A program made the position numbers and the translations under genes. The notes under the pieces were generated by a model. That model saw only the letters and a list, made by a program, of their open reading frames with translations. It was not told where the DNA came from and searched no databases. A DNA stretch of 21,703 nt, taken from an uncultured Candidatus Melainabacteria bacterium. GTDB lineage: Bacteria; Cyanobacteriota; Vampirovibrionia; Gastranaerophilales; Gastranaerophilaceae. The stretch spans positions 1-21,703 of the forward strand of contig CAKVGW010000032.1 of assembly GCA_934747325.1 (NCBI GenBank), in the 5' to 3' direction. Of the stretch, positions 15,395 through 21,703 are shown piece after piece; the first letter of the stretch is position 1, and every line of letters begins with the position of its first letter.

Positions 15395-17725
15395 TTATTG
15401 TCCCATTAAAGCACTGCCTAAGTAATAAACGCCAAACGCAACAAGCCAAGCTATTGAGCATTGCATTAACACTACTAATGTTGCATATCTTTTGCCCAAC
15501 TCTCTTCTAACAGTTGCAATTGCTGCTACACAAGGTGTGTATAATAGACAAAATACTAAGAATACAAATGCTGTAAGTTGGCTAAACAAACCACAGTCTT
15601 TTATGTCGCCTACTAAAATGCTCAATGTACTTACAACGCTTTCTTTTGCCATAAATCCTGTAATAAATGCTGTCGCAATTCTCCAATCAGCAATGCCCAA
15701 AGGTTTAAATAGCGGTACAAGCATATTACCTAAAATAGCAAGCAAGCTATCTGCAGGATGTGAAACCAAATTTAATTTGATATCAAAAGATTGTAAGAAC
15801 CAAATAACGATTGTTGCCCAAAAGATTATTGTAAAAGCTTTTGTTACAAAGTCTTTTGACTTCATATAAATTAATCTGTAAACATTTACAAAGCTTGGCA
15901 TTCTGTAGCTTGGAAGCTCCATTACAAAAGGAACTGCTTCACCTTTGAAGAAAAAGTATTTCATAATGTAAGCTAAAATAATGCCTACAAAAATTCCTAA
16001 TAAATACAAACAAAGGATTACAATTGCTTGGTGTTGTTTAAAAAATGCAGCTGTGAATAGTGCATAAACAGGAAGTTTTGCAGAACAACTCATAAACGGA
16101 GTCAAGAAAATTGTCATTTTTCTATCGCGTTCTGATGGTAAAGTTCTTGTTGCCATGATTGCAGGAACCGAACATCCGAAACCAATTAACATAGGAACAA
16201 AACTTCTGCCTGAAAGTCCGATTTTTCTGAGCAACTTATCCATAAAGAATGCTACTCTTGCCATGTAACCGCTATCTTCCAAAATTGATAAAAAGAAAAA
16301 CAGAGTTACGATAACGGGTAGAAAACTCAAAATACTTCCTACGCCCTGAAAAATACCGTCAATTATAAGCGAGTGTACAACCGGATTTAAGCCATAAGCG
16401 GTTAATCCGCTATCTACGATATTTGTAATCAATACGATAATTTTATCCATTAGGCTTGTTAATAAAGTCCCCAAAGGACCGAACGTTATATAGAAAATAA
16501 ATCCCATAATAGCCAAGAAAGCCGGAATAGCTGTATATTTTCCGGTTAAAATTCTATCTGTCTTAGTGGAAATTCTTTGTCCGATAGTTTCAGTCGGTTT
16601 TGAAACAAAGTTAGCACAAACGTTTTCAATGAAAGTAAAACGCATATCTGCCAAAGCGGCTTCGCTATCAAGTCCTGAATCTTCTTCTAGTTCTTTTATA
16701 ATGTGGTCACAAGCATCAATTTCGTTTTTATCAAGTCCTAACGCATCAAGTGTAATTTGGTCTTTCTCTGTCAATTTTGTAGCAGCAAAACGCGTTGGAA
16801 TTTGAACTGCGTGCGCATGGTCTTCAATCAAGTGTTCAATTGAGTGAATACATCTATGAACAGGGCCATCTGCGCAAAAGTCTATACGGTGAGGATGATC
16901 GCCATATTGTGCGACATTAATTGCGTGATCTATTAATTCTCCAATACCTTCGCCCCTAGACGCGGAAATTGGAATTACAGGCACACCAAGCATAGATTCT
17001 AAACCGTTTACATCAATACTTCCACCACTTTCAGCGACTTCATCCATCATATTTAATGCAATTACCATTGGAATATCAAGTTCAATCAATTGCATTGTTA
17101 AAAATAAATTACGCTCAATATTGGTAGCATCTACGATGTTAATAATACCATCGGGTTTTTCTTTTAGAATAAAATCTCTTGTTACGATTTCTTCATTGCT
17201 ATAAGGTGAAAGCGAATAAATTCCTGGAAGGTCAGTTATTGTGGCGTTTTCATGACCTTTAATAACACCGTCGGTTCTATCAACTGTTACCCCTGGGAAA
17301 TTGCCGACATGTTGGTGAGAACCTGTTAATTTGTTGAATAATGTAGTTTTACCGCAATTCTGATTACCTGCCAGTGCAAAATGAACATTTTCTTTTAATT
17401 TAATTCTTTTTGCGCCGTCAATTTGTTCTTCACCAATCATTGAGTGATCAATATCTTCAAAAACCTTATTTTTACGAGGATAATTATGTGCATCGTGAAT
17501 ATCTTTCAGAATAATTTTGGACGCATCAGACTTTCTAAGTGTCAATTCATAACCGCGCACTCTTATTTCTAAAGGGTCGCCCATCGGCGCGGTCTTGATT
17601 AACTTAACTTCAACATTTGGAGTTAAGCCCATATTTAAAATGTGATTTCGAAGAGCCTTATCTTCGCATTCAATTGATTTTATATATCCTTCTTTGCCAA
17701 CGGGCAAATTATCTAAAGTTGTCAT
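15395..17725 (-). CDS. feoB: Ferrous iron transporter FeoB with fused N-terminal FeoA domain
   Basis: This 776-residue inner-membrane Fe(II) importer has three parts. Residues 1-76 are an SH3-like FeoA domain (ILNMGLTPNVEVKLI, DPLEIRVRGYELTLRKSDA). Residues ~112-280 are the G domain: G1 GNQNCGKT (120-127), G2 with Thr147 in GNFPGVTVD, G3 DLPG (165-168), G4 NMMD (225-228) and G5 SAS (254-256). From ~395 there are multiple membrane helices with the gate-like repeats GFGCSVPAIMATR and FMSCSAKLPVYALF. FeoA and FeoB are separate genes in many bacteria; the fusion means no separate feoA is needed here. Start ATG 17725 has GAGG six bases upstream and a promoter candidate beyond. It is probably monocistronic, as the terminator at 15346 follows 14 bp after its end. 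Confidence 0.96.
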   Translation of the reverse strand: MTTLDNLPVGKEGYIKSIECEDKALRNHILNMGLTPNVEVKLIKTAPMGDPLEIRVRGYELTLRKSDASKIILKDIHDAHNYPRKNKVFEDIDHSMIGEEQIDGAKRIKLKENVHFALAGNQNCGKTTLFNKLTGSHQHVGNFPGVTVDRTDGVIKGHENATITDLPGIYSLSPYSNEEIVTRDFILKEKPDGIINIVDATNIERNLFLTMQLIELDIPMVIALNMMDEVAESGGSIDVNGLESMLGVPVIPISASRGEGIGELIDHAINVAQYGDHPHRIDFCADGPVHRCIHSIEHLIEDHAHAVQIPTRFAATKLTEKDQITLDALGLDKNEIDACDHIIKELEEDSGLDSEAALADMRFTFIENVCANFVSKPTETIGQRISTKTDRILTGKYTAIPAFLAIMGFIFYITFGPLGTLLTSLMDKIIVLITNIVDSGLTAYGLNPVVHSLIIDGIFQGVGSILSFLPVIVTLFFFLSILEDSGYMARVAFFMDKLLRKIGLSGRSFVPMLIGFGCSVPAIMATRTLPSERDRKMTIFLTPFMSCSAKLPVYALFTAAFFKQHQAIVILCLYLLGIFVGIILAYIMKYFFFKGEAVPFVMELPSYRMPSFVNVYRLIYMKSKDFVTKAFTIIFWATIVIWFLQSFDIKLNLVSHPADSLLAILGNMLVPLFKPLGIADWRIATAFITGFMAKESVVSTLSILVGDIKDCGLFSQLTAFVFLVFCLLYTPCVAAIATVRRELGKRYATLVVLMQCSIAWLVAFGVYYLGSALMGQ

Positions 17726-17737
17726 AGTAACCTCAAA

Positions 17738-17792
17738 GTATCCATGTTATATTATATTCGCTGAAAATTGAAAAGTTAAAAAATATGGATAC
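17738..17792 (-). promoter_or_regulatory. Candidate feoB promoter flanked by an 8-bp inverted repeat
   Basis: On the minus strand TTAACT (17774-17779) and TATAAT (17751-17756) are 17 bp apart, a reasonable sigma-70 promoter 25 bp before the feoB start. The whole element is bracketed by gtatccat (17738-17745) and atggatac (17785-17792), a perfect 8-bp inverted repeat. I see no good Fur box. The bracketing repeat could be an operator for another metal regulator, but that is a guess. Confidence 0.45.
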
Positions 17793-17814
17793 AGTTTTGG
17801 TTACTTGAATATTG

Positions 17815-18111
17815 TTATAAATATTTTGTAATAGTATTCATCAAATCATATTTGTTTCTTAAGCCGCTAAAACGTTCGACTTCTTTTCCGTTTCTAAATA
17901 TTAAAAATGTCGGAAAAGAGTGTACGCTGTACCTTATAGCAAGTTCAGCTTCTTTTTCTGTGTCAACTTGTCCGATGTAGATTTTGTCTAATTCTTTTAA
18001 AACTTCTTCTTGTTTTCTACAGTAACTGCACCAAGGTGCATAGAATTCTACAAGTTTTAATCCGGTTTTAATCTCTTCGTTAAAATTTTCTTTTGTCAAA
18101 GTTTTTAACAT
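17815..18111 (-). CDS. Thioredoxin-like protein with CSYC active site
   Basis: This 98-residue single thioredoxin fold lacks a signal peptide and so is cytoplasmic. The active site is WCSYC (Cys28, Cys31) in place of the usual WCGPC, and the cis-proline loop is SFPTFLIF with Pro67. The preceding VEFYAPWC strand and the terminal helix match the family. The changed dipeptide between the cysteines should raise the redox potential relative to classic thioredoxin, so its role may differ (inference). The start ATG 18111 has a strong AGGAGG, but this lies within a hairpin (see 18114-18145). It follows the two coiled-coil genes on the same strand by 55 bp and precedes feoB, which has its own promoter. 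Confidence 0.9.
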   Translation of the reverse strand: MLKTLTKENFNEEIKTGLKLVEFYAPWCSYCRKQEEVLKELDKIYIGQVDTEKEAELAIRYSVHSFPTFLIFRNGKEVERFSGLRNKYDLMNTITKYL

Positions 18112-18113
18112 AA

Positions 18114-18145
18114 AAATCCCTCCTAATAAAGATTAAGAGGGATTT
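18114..18145 (-). promoter_or_regulatory. Hairpin containing the thioredoxin ribosome-binding site
   Basis: On the minus strand aaatccctc pairs perfectly over 9 bp with gagggattt across a 14-base loop. The second arm contains most of the AGGAGGG ribosome-binding site, and the start codon comes 2 bases after the arm. It may be the terminator of the preceding gene (the second arm runs into TTTTT) and at the same time a structure that hides the thioredoxin ribosome-binding site. Confidence 0.55.
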
Positions 18146-18166
18146 AAAAGTTTTTATATTGCCTGA

Positions 18167-19063
18167 TTAGATACGATTTTTAATCAAAGTGTCAACATAT
18201 TGAATAGCTAATTTCGGAATATCAGCACTTTTAGCTTTTGAACCAACTGCCTTTAAAATTTCTTGAACGGAAATTGTTTTATGTGGAAGTGATACATATT
18301 TTTCAGCAACTTCCTTAATATTCTGCATTGCATTCCATAATGCTTTATTTGGATCATAAATATCACGACGACTGATATCAATCAATTTACCTGCTTTCCT
18401 TTTTTGTGATAATAGGTTGATTTCATTTTCATTGTCGTGAATGTGTTGTCTTACTCTATCGCTTGAATCTCTTAGATTAGCATAATCTTTAAATTGTTTT
18501 GTAACATCTTCTAAAGAATCTTTTACTTTATTAAATTTATTTTCCATCATTCTGGAAGAGTCTTCTGTTGAATAACTTCTGCCAAAATAACTATTTTTTA
18601 AATCATCAGCTCTGCTATAAAACATTTCTGCATCATCATCAAGATTTTGTGTTGCATTGGCAACAGCTTTTTCCATGCTTTCAGCTTTTTCTTTTTTCAT
18701 TTCCAGAAATTTTTCCAGTTTGTTATTATAAACTTTTAAAGAATCTTCGCGATTCATTGCAGGAATTTCTGTAATAGTTTTTCTAACTTTGCCGTTATTG
18801 TATTCATAATAAAATTCTGTACCTAAAATATCTTTGGCAGATTTTTTTCCATTTTTTTCGGTGTAAATTTTTTCATTGTCAGGAAGACAAGTTCCAAAAA
18901 TATCAATATTATTTTGGTTTGCCATTTTAGAATCTATTTCCCAACCATTTTTAGATTCCCATGCGTAAGGGCTGTATTCCATTCTCCAGTTTCCACCGTT
19001 TTGTGCAGATTTATTTGAAAATAAACCTTTAAAATTTGTATTATTTATTGCATTAATTTTCAT
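18167..19063 (-). CDS. Unknown coiled-coil protein with N-terminal FKG signature
   Basis: I do not recognise this 298-residue protein. It opens with MKINAINNTNFKG, a motif shared in outline with the upstream neighbour (MRISPIKSST...FKG). The first 100 residues are rich in Asn, Tyr and Trp (WRMEYSPYAWESKNGWEID). From ~108 to ~240 it is highly charged and helical, a likely coiled coil, and the C-terminal ~60 residues look like a short helical domain. There is no signal peptide or membrane helix. Start ATG 19063 has AGGAG about 8 bases upstream. It is the second gene of an operon, 17 bp after the 395-residue gene, and is followed by the hairpin at 18114. Cellular location and role are unknown. 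Confidence 0.75.
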   Translation of the reverse strand: MKINAINNTNFKGLFSNKSAQNGGNWRMEYSPYAWESKNGWEIDSKMANQNNIDIFGTCLPDNEKIYTEKNGKKSAKDILGTEFYYEYNNGKVRKTITEIPAMNREDSLKVYNNKLEKFLEMKKEKAESMEKAVANATQNLDDDAEMFYSRADDLKNSYFGRSYSTEDSSRMMENKFNKVKDSLEDVTKQFKDYANLRDSSDRVRQHIHDNENEINLLSQKRKAGKLIDISRRDIYDPNKALWNAMQNIKEVAEKYVSLPHKTISVQEILKAVGSKAKSADIPKLAIQYVDTLIKNRI

Positions 19064-19080
19064 TTTATCGACTCCTATAA

Positions 19081-20268
19081 TTATCTGATTGTTCTTAAAC
19101 CGCGAGAATAAAAATAATTTTTCAATTTATCAAAATACGGTATCAAATCAGCTTTAACTTTTTCAAATTCTTGAGTATTTTTTACTAAATCATTGTTTCT
19201 TTCGGCTATAAGTTTTGGCAAAGCTTTTATGTAATCACTTATTTTTTTAATATATGCTTGGTTTTTCTCTGTTCTTTCAGTAAATTCACTAATTGATTTA
19301 GTTAGTTTTTCGATATTTTCAATAATTACATTTTTTTCAGAAGCTTCTTTTGACATATTTTTTTCAAATATTGATTTTGTTTCTTTAAAGTTTTCAGAGG
19401 CTTCATATTCTGATATAGAATTATTATAAGTGTAAGTTTTTGTTCTATTAATTTCCTCATGACCTTCTGAATTTATTTGTGCAAGTTTATCTAACGAGTT
19501 CAATGTTGCAGCATCGTTAGTTTCATTTTTTTCCAATTGTTCAAGAATTTTTGTGTAATTGTTTTTTCGTTCTTGTAAATTTTTTACTTTTTCTGCCAAC
19601 ATTTTATCAATTTCTGTTCTATGATTTAATTCCATTTCTGCTCTTGGAATATCGGCTTCACAATGTTTAATACTATCTTTAATATTTCCTATTTCATACG
19701 CTAGACGATTTTTTTTATATCTTAAACCGTCAGATTCTTGAAGTATTGCTTCACAGTTAGCAATGGTTTCTTGGTTGTATTTTGCATCGTTTACGTGAGC
19801 TTTGAAATATTCAGCATTTCTTCTGGAATTTTCTTTATCAATGTTATTCCAAACCTTTTGCTCATATTCTCCAACTGTTTTGCTGTCAGCCATTTCCAAA
19901 CGATAGAAATAGTTTTTTGAATCTTTAAATCTTTTTTTAATTTCCCATTGATCTCCATCCGTTCCAAAATATAATTTGCTAACTTCATTATTTATATCAG
20001 GAAATTTTGGTTCATCATCATAAACTACATAATCTACCATTTCTCTAAGATTATCATTAACTTTTTCTAACGGATCTGCATAGTAAATTTTTCCGGTTAT
20101 GTTTTTATGAAAATTGTCTAATGTTTTTTCCATACGTCTGCCGGTATGCTCTGCTGCCCATTTATGAGTTTCAGGCGTTCCATAATAATGACCTTTTTCT
20201 TCTACCATGTATCCTTTAAATGCCGGTTTAGAAAAATTTGTACTACTTTTGATGGGTGATATTCTCAT
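19081..20268 (-). CDS. Unknown long coiled-coil protein with N-terminal FKG signature
   Basis: This 395-residue protein of no recognised family opens with MRISPIKSSTNFSKPAFKG, an N-terminus resembling that of the next gene. Residues ~20-150 form a distinct region (GTPETHKWAAEHTGRRMEKT, then DGDQWEIKKRFKDSKNYFYR). From ~150 to 380 it is almost entirely charged helix with heptad-like spacing and little glycine or proline, as in a long coiled coil, ending in YFDKLKNYFYSRGLRTIR. There is no signal peptide or membrane segment. Start ATG 20268 has a strong AGGAGG seven bases upstream. It is the first gene of a two-gene operon. Both proteins contain a WEI segment after the FKG region, which may mean distant common origin. 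Confidence 0.75.
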   Translation of the reverse strand: MRISPIKSSTNFSKPAFKGYMVEEKGHYYGTPETHKWAAEHTGRRMEKTLDNFHKNITGKIYYADPLEKVNDNLREMVDYVVYDDEPKFPDINNEVSKLYFGTDGDQWEIKKRFKDSKNYFYRLEMADSKTVGEYEQKVWNNIDKENSRRNAEYFKAHVNDAKYNQETIANCEAILQESDGLRYKKNRLAYEIGNIKDSIKHCEADIPRAEMELNHRTEIDKMLAEKVKNLQERKNNYTKILEQLEKNETNDAATLNSLDKLAQINSEGHEEINRTKTYTYNNSISEYEASENFKETKSIFEKNMSKEASEKNVIIENIEKLTKSISEFTERTEKNQAYIKKISDYIKALPKLIAERNNDLVKNTQEFEKVKADLIPYFDKLKNYFYSRGLRTIR

Positions 20269-20310
20269 TAATAACCTCCTTTTTACACATAATTAGAAAT
20301 TCACTAGATT

Positions 20311-20330
20311 AGTATATCATTTGTGATATA
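20311..20330 (-). promoter_or_regulatory. Palindrome over a candidate -10 upstream of the FKG operon
   Basis: The perfect inverted repeat tatatca-tttg-tgatata (20313-20330) lies 45 bp upstream of the start of the 395-residue gene. On the minus strand it runs into a -10-like TATACT (20311-20316). A -35 at the right distance is poor. The position suits an operator or an activator-dependent promoter. Confidence 0.4.
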
Positions 20331-20425
20331 AAATAATATTTCATCTATATTAGAACAAACATGTTCAAAAGAAAGGTATATTTTAAGAAATATTAAGGAT
20401 GATATATTTATAATTTAAAATGTGT

Positions 20426-20440
20426 GTGCAATTTTTGCAC
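20426..20440. repeat. Solo hairpin related to the dispersed repeat, downstream of fliR
   Basis: gtgcaa (20426-20431) and ttgcac (20435-20440) form a short hairpin 8 bp after the fliR stop, followed by caccaataatttt. It matches the ggtgcaaatttttgcacc core of copies A and C, but the outer arms are missing. It could serve as a weak terminator for fliR. Apart from this and the palindrome at 20313 I see nothing in the 180-bp gap. Confidence 0.5.
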
Positions 20441-20448
20441 CAATAATT

Positions 20449-21228
20449 TTAATAAATTGTTGCGAATGATAAGAAGAATTCTGAAATAACATTGATTAGC
20501 ATTGGTAAAATCCAAATCATAATCGCTGCACCGAATACAGGTTTAAATAGGAAACTTAATTGGAAAACGTTTACTTGTGGTGCAGTTTTAGAAATTACAC
20601 CAAGAATGATGTCTTGCCCTAATGTTGCTAAAAGCACTGGAGAAGCTATCTGCAAGCCCATATAAAGTACATTAGAAGTAGTTGTTATCAAATGATCCAT
20701 ATTGATAATTTTTTCAAGCGGAATAGCAACAGCGTAGATTGGAAAAATTTCAAAACTGCGCATAAGAGCGTTAATTAGCCAATAAAAACCGCCGAGTTCA
20801 ATAAAAATAAGAATTCCCAAAAGTGTAATAATACGGCTCAAAATAGACGTTTGACTATTAGACGTCGGGTCCATTACCATGGCTGATGATAAACCCATTT
20901 GAGTGTTAATCATGTCACCACCTGCTTCAATCGCCAAAATCAAAAGTTGCGCAATATATCCAATAATTGCACCTACTGCAAAGTTTAAAAGTAAAAGTAA
21001 AAGTGGTGAAATATCTGCAGGTGGCGCCGCAGGTTTAAGAATAGGAGTAATCATTACAGTAAGAATAAACACGAACGCTAATTTTACAAGTCCTGCGATT
21101 TCTTTACGGTTAAAAATCGGAGCAAAACGTACAAACCCCAGTAAGCGCGCAAAAACGATTATGCCCGCTGAAAACCAGTGGTCAAACTGTGGAAATAGGA
21201 TTGAGATTTGTTGTATAAGGTTGTCCAT
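20449..21228 (-). CDS. fliR: Flagellar biosynthesis protein FliR (export apparatus)
   Basis: This 259-residue inner-membrane protein of the flagellar type III export gate assembles with FliP and FliQ. It is almost all membrane helices, with family landmarks LLGFVRFAPIFNRKEIAGLV near the N-terminus, GGDMINTQMGLSSAMVMDP in the centre (~103-121), and the TAPQVNVF segment before the last helices. The length is typical. It could in principle be the SctT homologue of an injectisome; the central MGLSSAMVMDP and the APQVNVF segment fit FliR somewhat better. No other flagellar gene is in the window. The start ATG 21228 has no clear ribosome-binding site; a T/A-rich tract precedes it, so coupling to the upstream gene 47 bp away is possible. 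Confidence 0.9.
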   Translation of the reverse strand: MDNLIQQISILFPQFDHWFSAGIIVFARLLGFVRFAPIFNRKEIAGLVKLAFVFILTVMITPILKPAAPPADISPLLLLLLNFAVGAIIGYIAQLLILAIEAGGDMINTQMGLSSAMVMDPTSNSQTSILSRIITLLGILIFIELGGFYWLINALMRSFEIFPIYAVAIPLEKIINMDHLITTTSNVLYMGLQIASPVLLATLGQDIILGVISKTAPQVNVFQLSFLFKPVFGAAIMIWILPMLINVISEFFLSFATIY

Positions 21229-21275
21229 TTTTTTTAAGTTGAAAGGTGGAACGGATGAAAAGTTGAAGAGTTTAC

Positions 21276-21656
21276 CTATTCAATTTCATTCGTTTGCATT
21301 TCTGGAGGTTTATCCAATTCGTATTCATATTCTTGTGGTGGTTCGTCGATTCCAAGAATGTCGAAACCGTCGACGTCATCTATAGTTGTTTTATCTGCCT
21401 CGACCTTGACAGTAAACATAATTTTATCTTTGTTATTTTTAAGCACGCAAAACCTTGTTTCGCCTTCTTTAAGCGGACGTACAAGAAGCGTGTTTTTTTC
21501 GTTCATAACTGTAAAAATCGGACATACATCAATAATATCGTTGTTTTCAATGCTGATATCAGTAAGTTTGCCGTCTGCTGTAATGAGGCAAGTTTCATAG
21601 GCGCAAGCTACGCTTGCGCTTAATATAAATATTAATGATGTAAGTAATTTTTTCAA
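21276..21656 (-). CDS. Small secreted protein, possibly pilus/secretin-associated N-terminal-like domain
   Basis: The product is 126 residues with a clear signal peptide (MKKLLTSLIFILSASVACA, cleavage near 19). The mature part is a short beta domain: IDVCPIFTVMNEKNTLLVRP, then KEGETRFCVLKNNKDKIMFT and VKVEAD. An acidic Pro/Glu tail (EPPQEYEYELDKPPEM) follows. The GET(R)FxVLxNxxxxxxFTVKV pattern resembles the domain found at the N-terminus of some pilus-assembly and secretin-linked proteins; this is a weak similarity from memory. Two cysteines (near 23 and 45) could pair. The start is TTG with AAGGAAAG five bases before it; no in-frame ATG precedes the signal peptide. It is co-directional with fliR, 47 bp upstream, so it is probably in the same operon. 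Confidence 0.7.
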   Translation of the reverse strand: MKKLLTSLIFILSASVACAYETCLITADGKLTDISIENNDIIDVCPIFTVMNEKNTLLVRPLKEGETRFCVLKNNKDKIMFTVKVEADKTTIDDVDGFDILGIDEPPQEYEYELDKPPEMQTNEIE

Positions 21657-21678
21657 GTTCTTTCCTTTTTATCCTGTT

Positions 21679-21703
21679 CCCCTCGCCCCTTGTGGGAGAG
21701 GGG
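21679..21703. repeat. GC-rich imperfect inverted repeat, cut by the window edge
   Basis: cccctcgccc (21679-21688) and gggagagggg (21694-21703) pair over 10 bp with one mismatch around a short loop. Its base composition is sharply unlike the surrounding A+T-rich DNA. It looks like part of a REP-type intergenic repeat that continues past the window. Confidence 0.55.

Noticed and set aside
17726..17800. Fur box upstream of feoB
   Set aside because: The region is A+T-rich, but no arrangement approaching the GATAATGATAATCATTATC dyad is present.
20353..20366. gaacaaacatgttc as a LexA-type SOS box
   Set aside because: The arms are GAAC-N6-GTTC, not the N4 spacing of the Gram-positive box, and no repair gene follows.
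20449..21228. Injectisome SctT in place of FliR
   Set aside because: The central and C-terminal segments fit FliR better and no injectisome gene is seen, though one gene alone cannot exclude it fully.

Overview
The window is a strongly A+T-rich bacterial chromosome segment, gene-dense on both strands, with envelope proteins typical of a two-membrane cell (EmrA-type adaptor, FeoB, a lipoprotein, chemoreceptor, FliR). No rRNA or marker gene fixes the taxonomy. My best guess is a gut 'Candidatus Gastranaerophilales' (Melainabacteria/Vampirovibrionia) genome, a non-photosynthetic relative of Cyanobacteria. The basis is the base composition, the mixture of genes, intergenic hairpins of the form gtagggtgca...tgcacc that recall cyanobacterial repeats, and two adjacent orphan proteins with an N-terminal '...FKG' signature that I associate from memory with that group. 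This is inference.

Layout. 1-4300 (plus strand): the end of a MarR-type regulator, an EmrA-like efflux adaptor without its EmrB partner, dnaN away from any visible dnaA or origin, an orphan LeuD-like swivel subunit, and a double zinc-ribbon protein. The gaps here are filled by a dispersed palindromic repeat; two full copies sit exactly 38 bp before two GTG-started genes. 4302-10854: a divergent chemosensory locus. A receptor with almost no extracytoplasmic part and a CheA-receiver hybrid kinase read leftwards; a receiver-diguanylate cyclase and a double CheW-domain adaptor read rightwards. The parts list is that of a Wsp-type (surface-sensing, c-di-GMP) pathway, without visible CheR or CheB. 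10916-14553: an 878-residue one-pass membrane protein with an acidic, internally repeated cytoplasmic part, overlapping by 7 bp with a substrate-binding lipoprotein that has no transporter beside it. 14616-15338: a glycosyltransferase-like protein with a DxD motif, ending in a perfect bidirectional terminator shared with the convergent feoB.

15395-20268 (minus strand): a FeoA-FeoB fusion, a small thioredoxin-like protein whose ribosome-binding site lies in a hairpin, and a two-gene operon of lineage-restricted-looking coiled-coil proteins. 20449-21703 (minus strand): fliR and a small secreted protein in one transcription unit, then a GC-rich inverted repeat at the window edge.

The most coherent biological proposal is that 4302-14553 is one sensory module. 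An extracytoplasmic binding protein and a membrane hub-like protein may feed, or be positioned with, a Wsp-like receptor/kinase array that controls c-di-GMP. The co-location is directly visible; the functional link is inference. I found no tRNA, rRNA, CRISPR array, insertion sequence or prophage gene, and no gene-free stretch longer than 300 bases.
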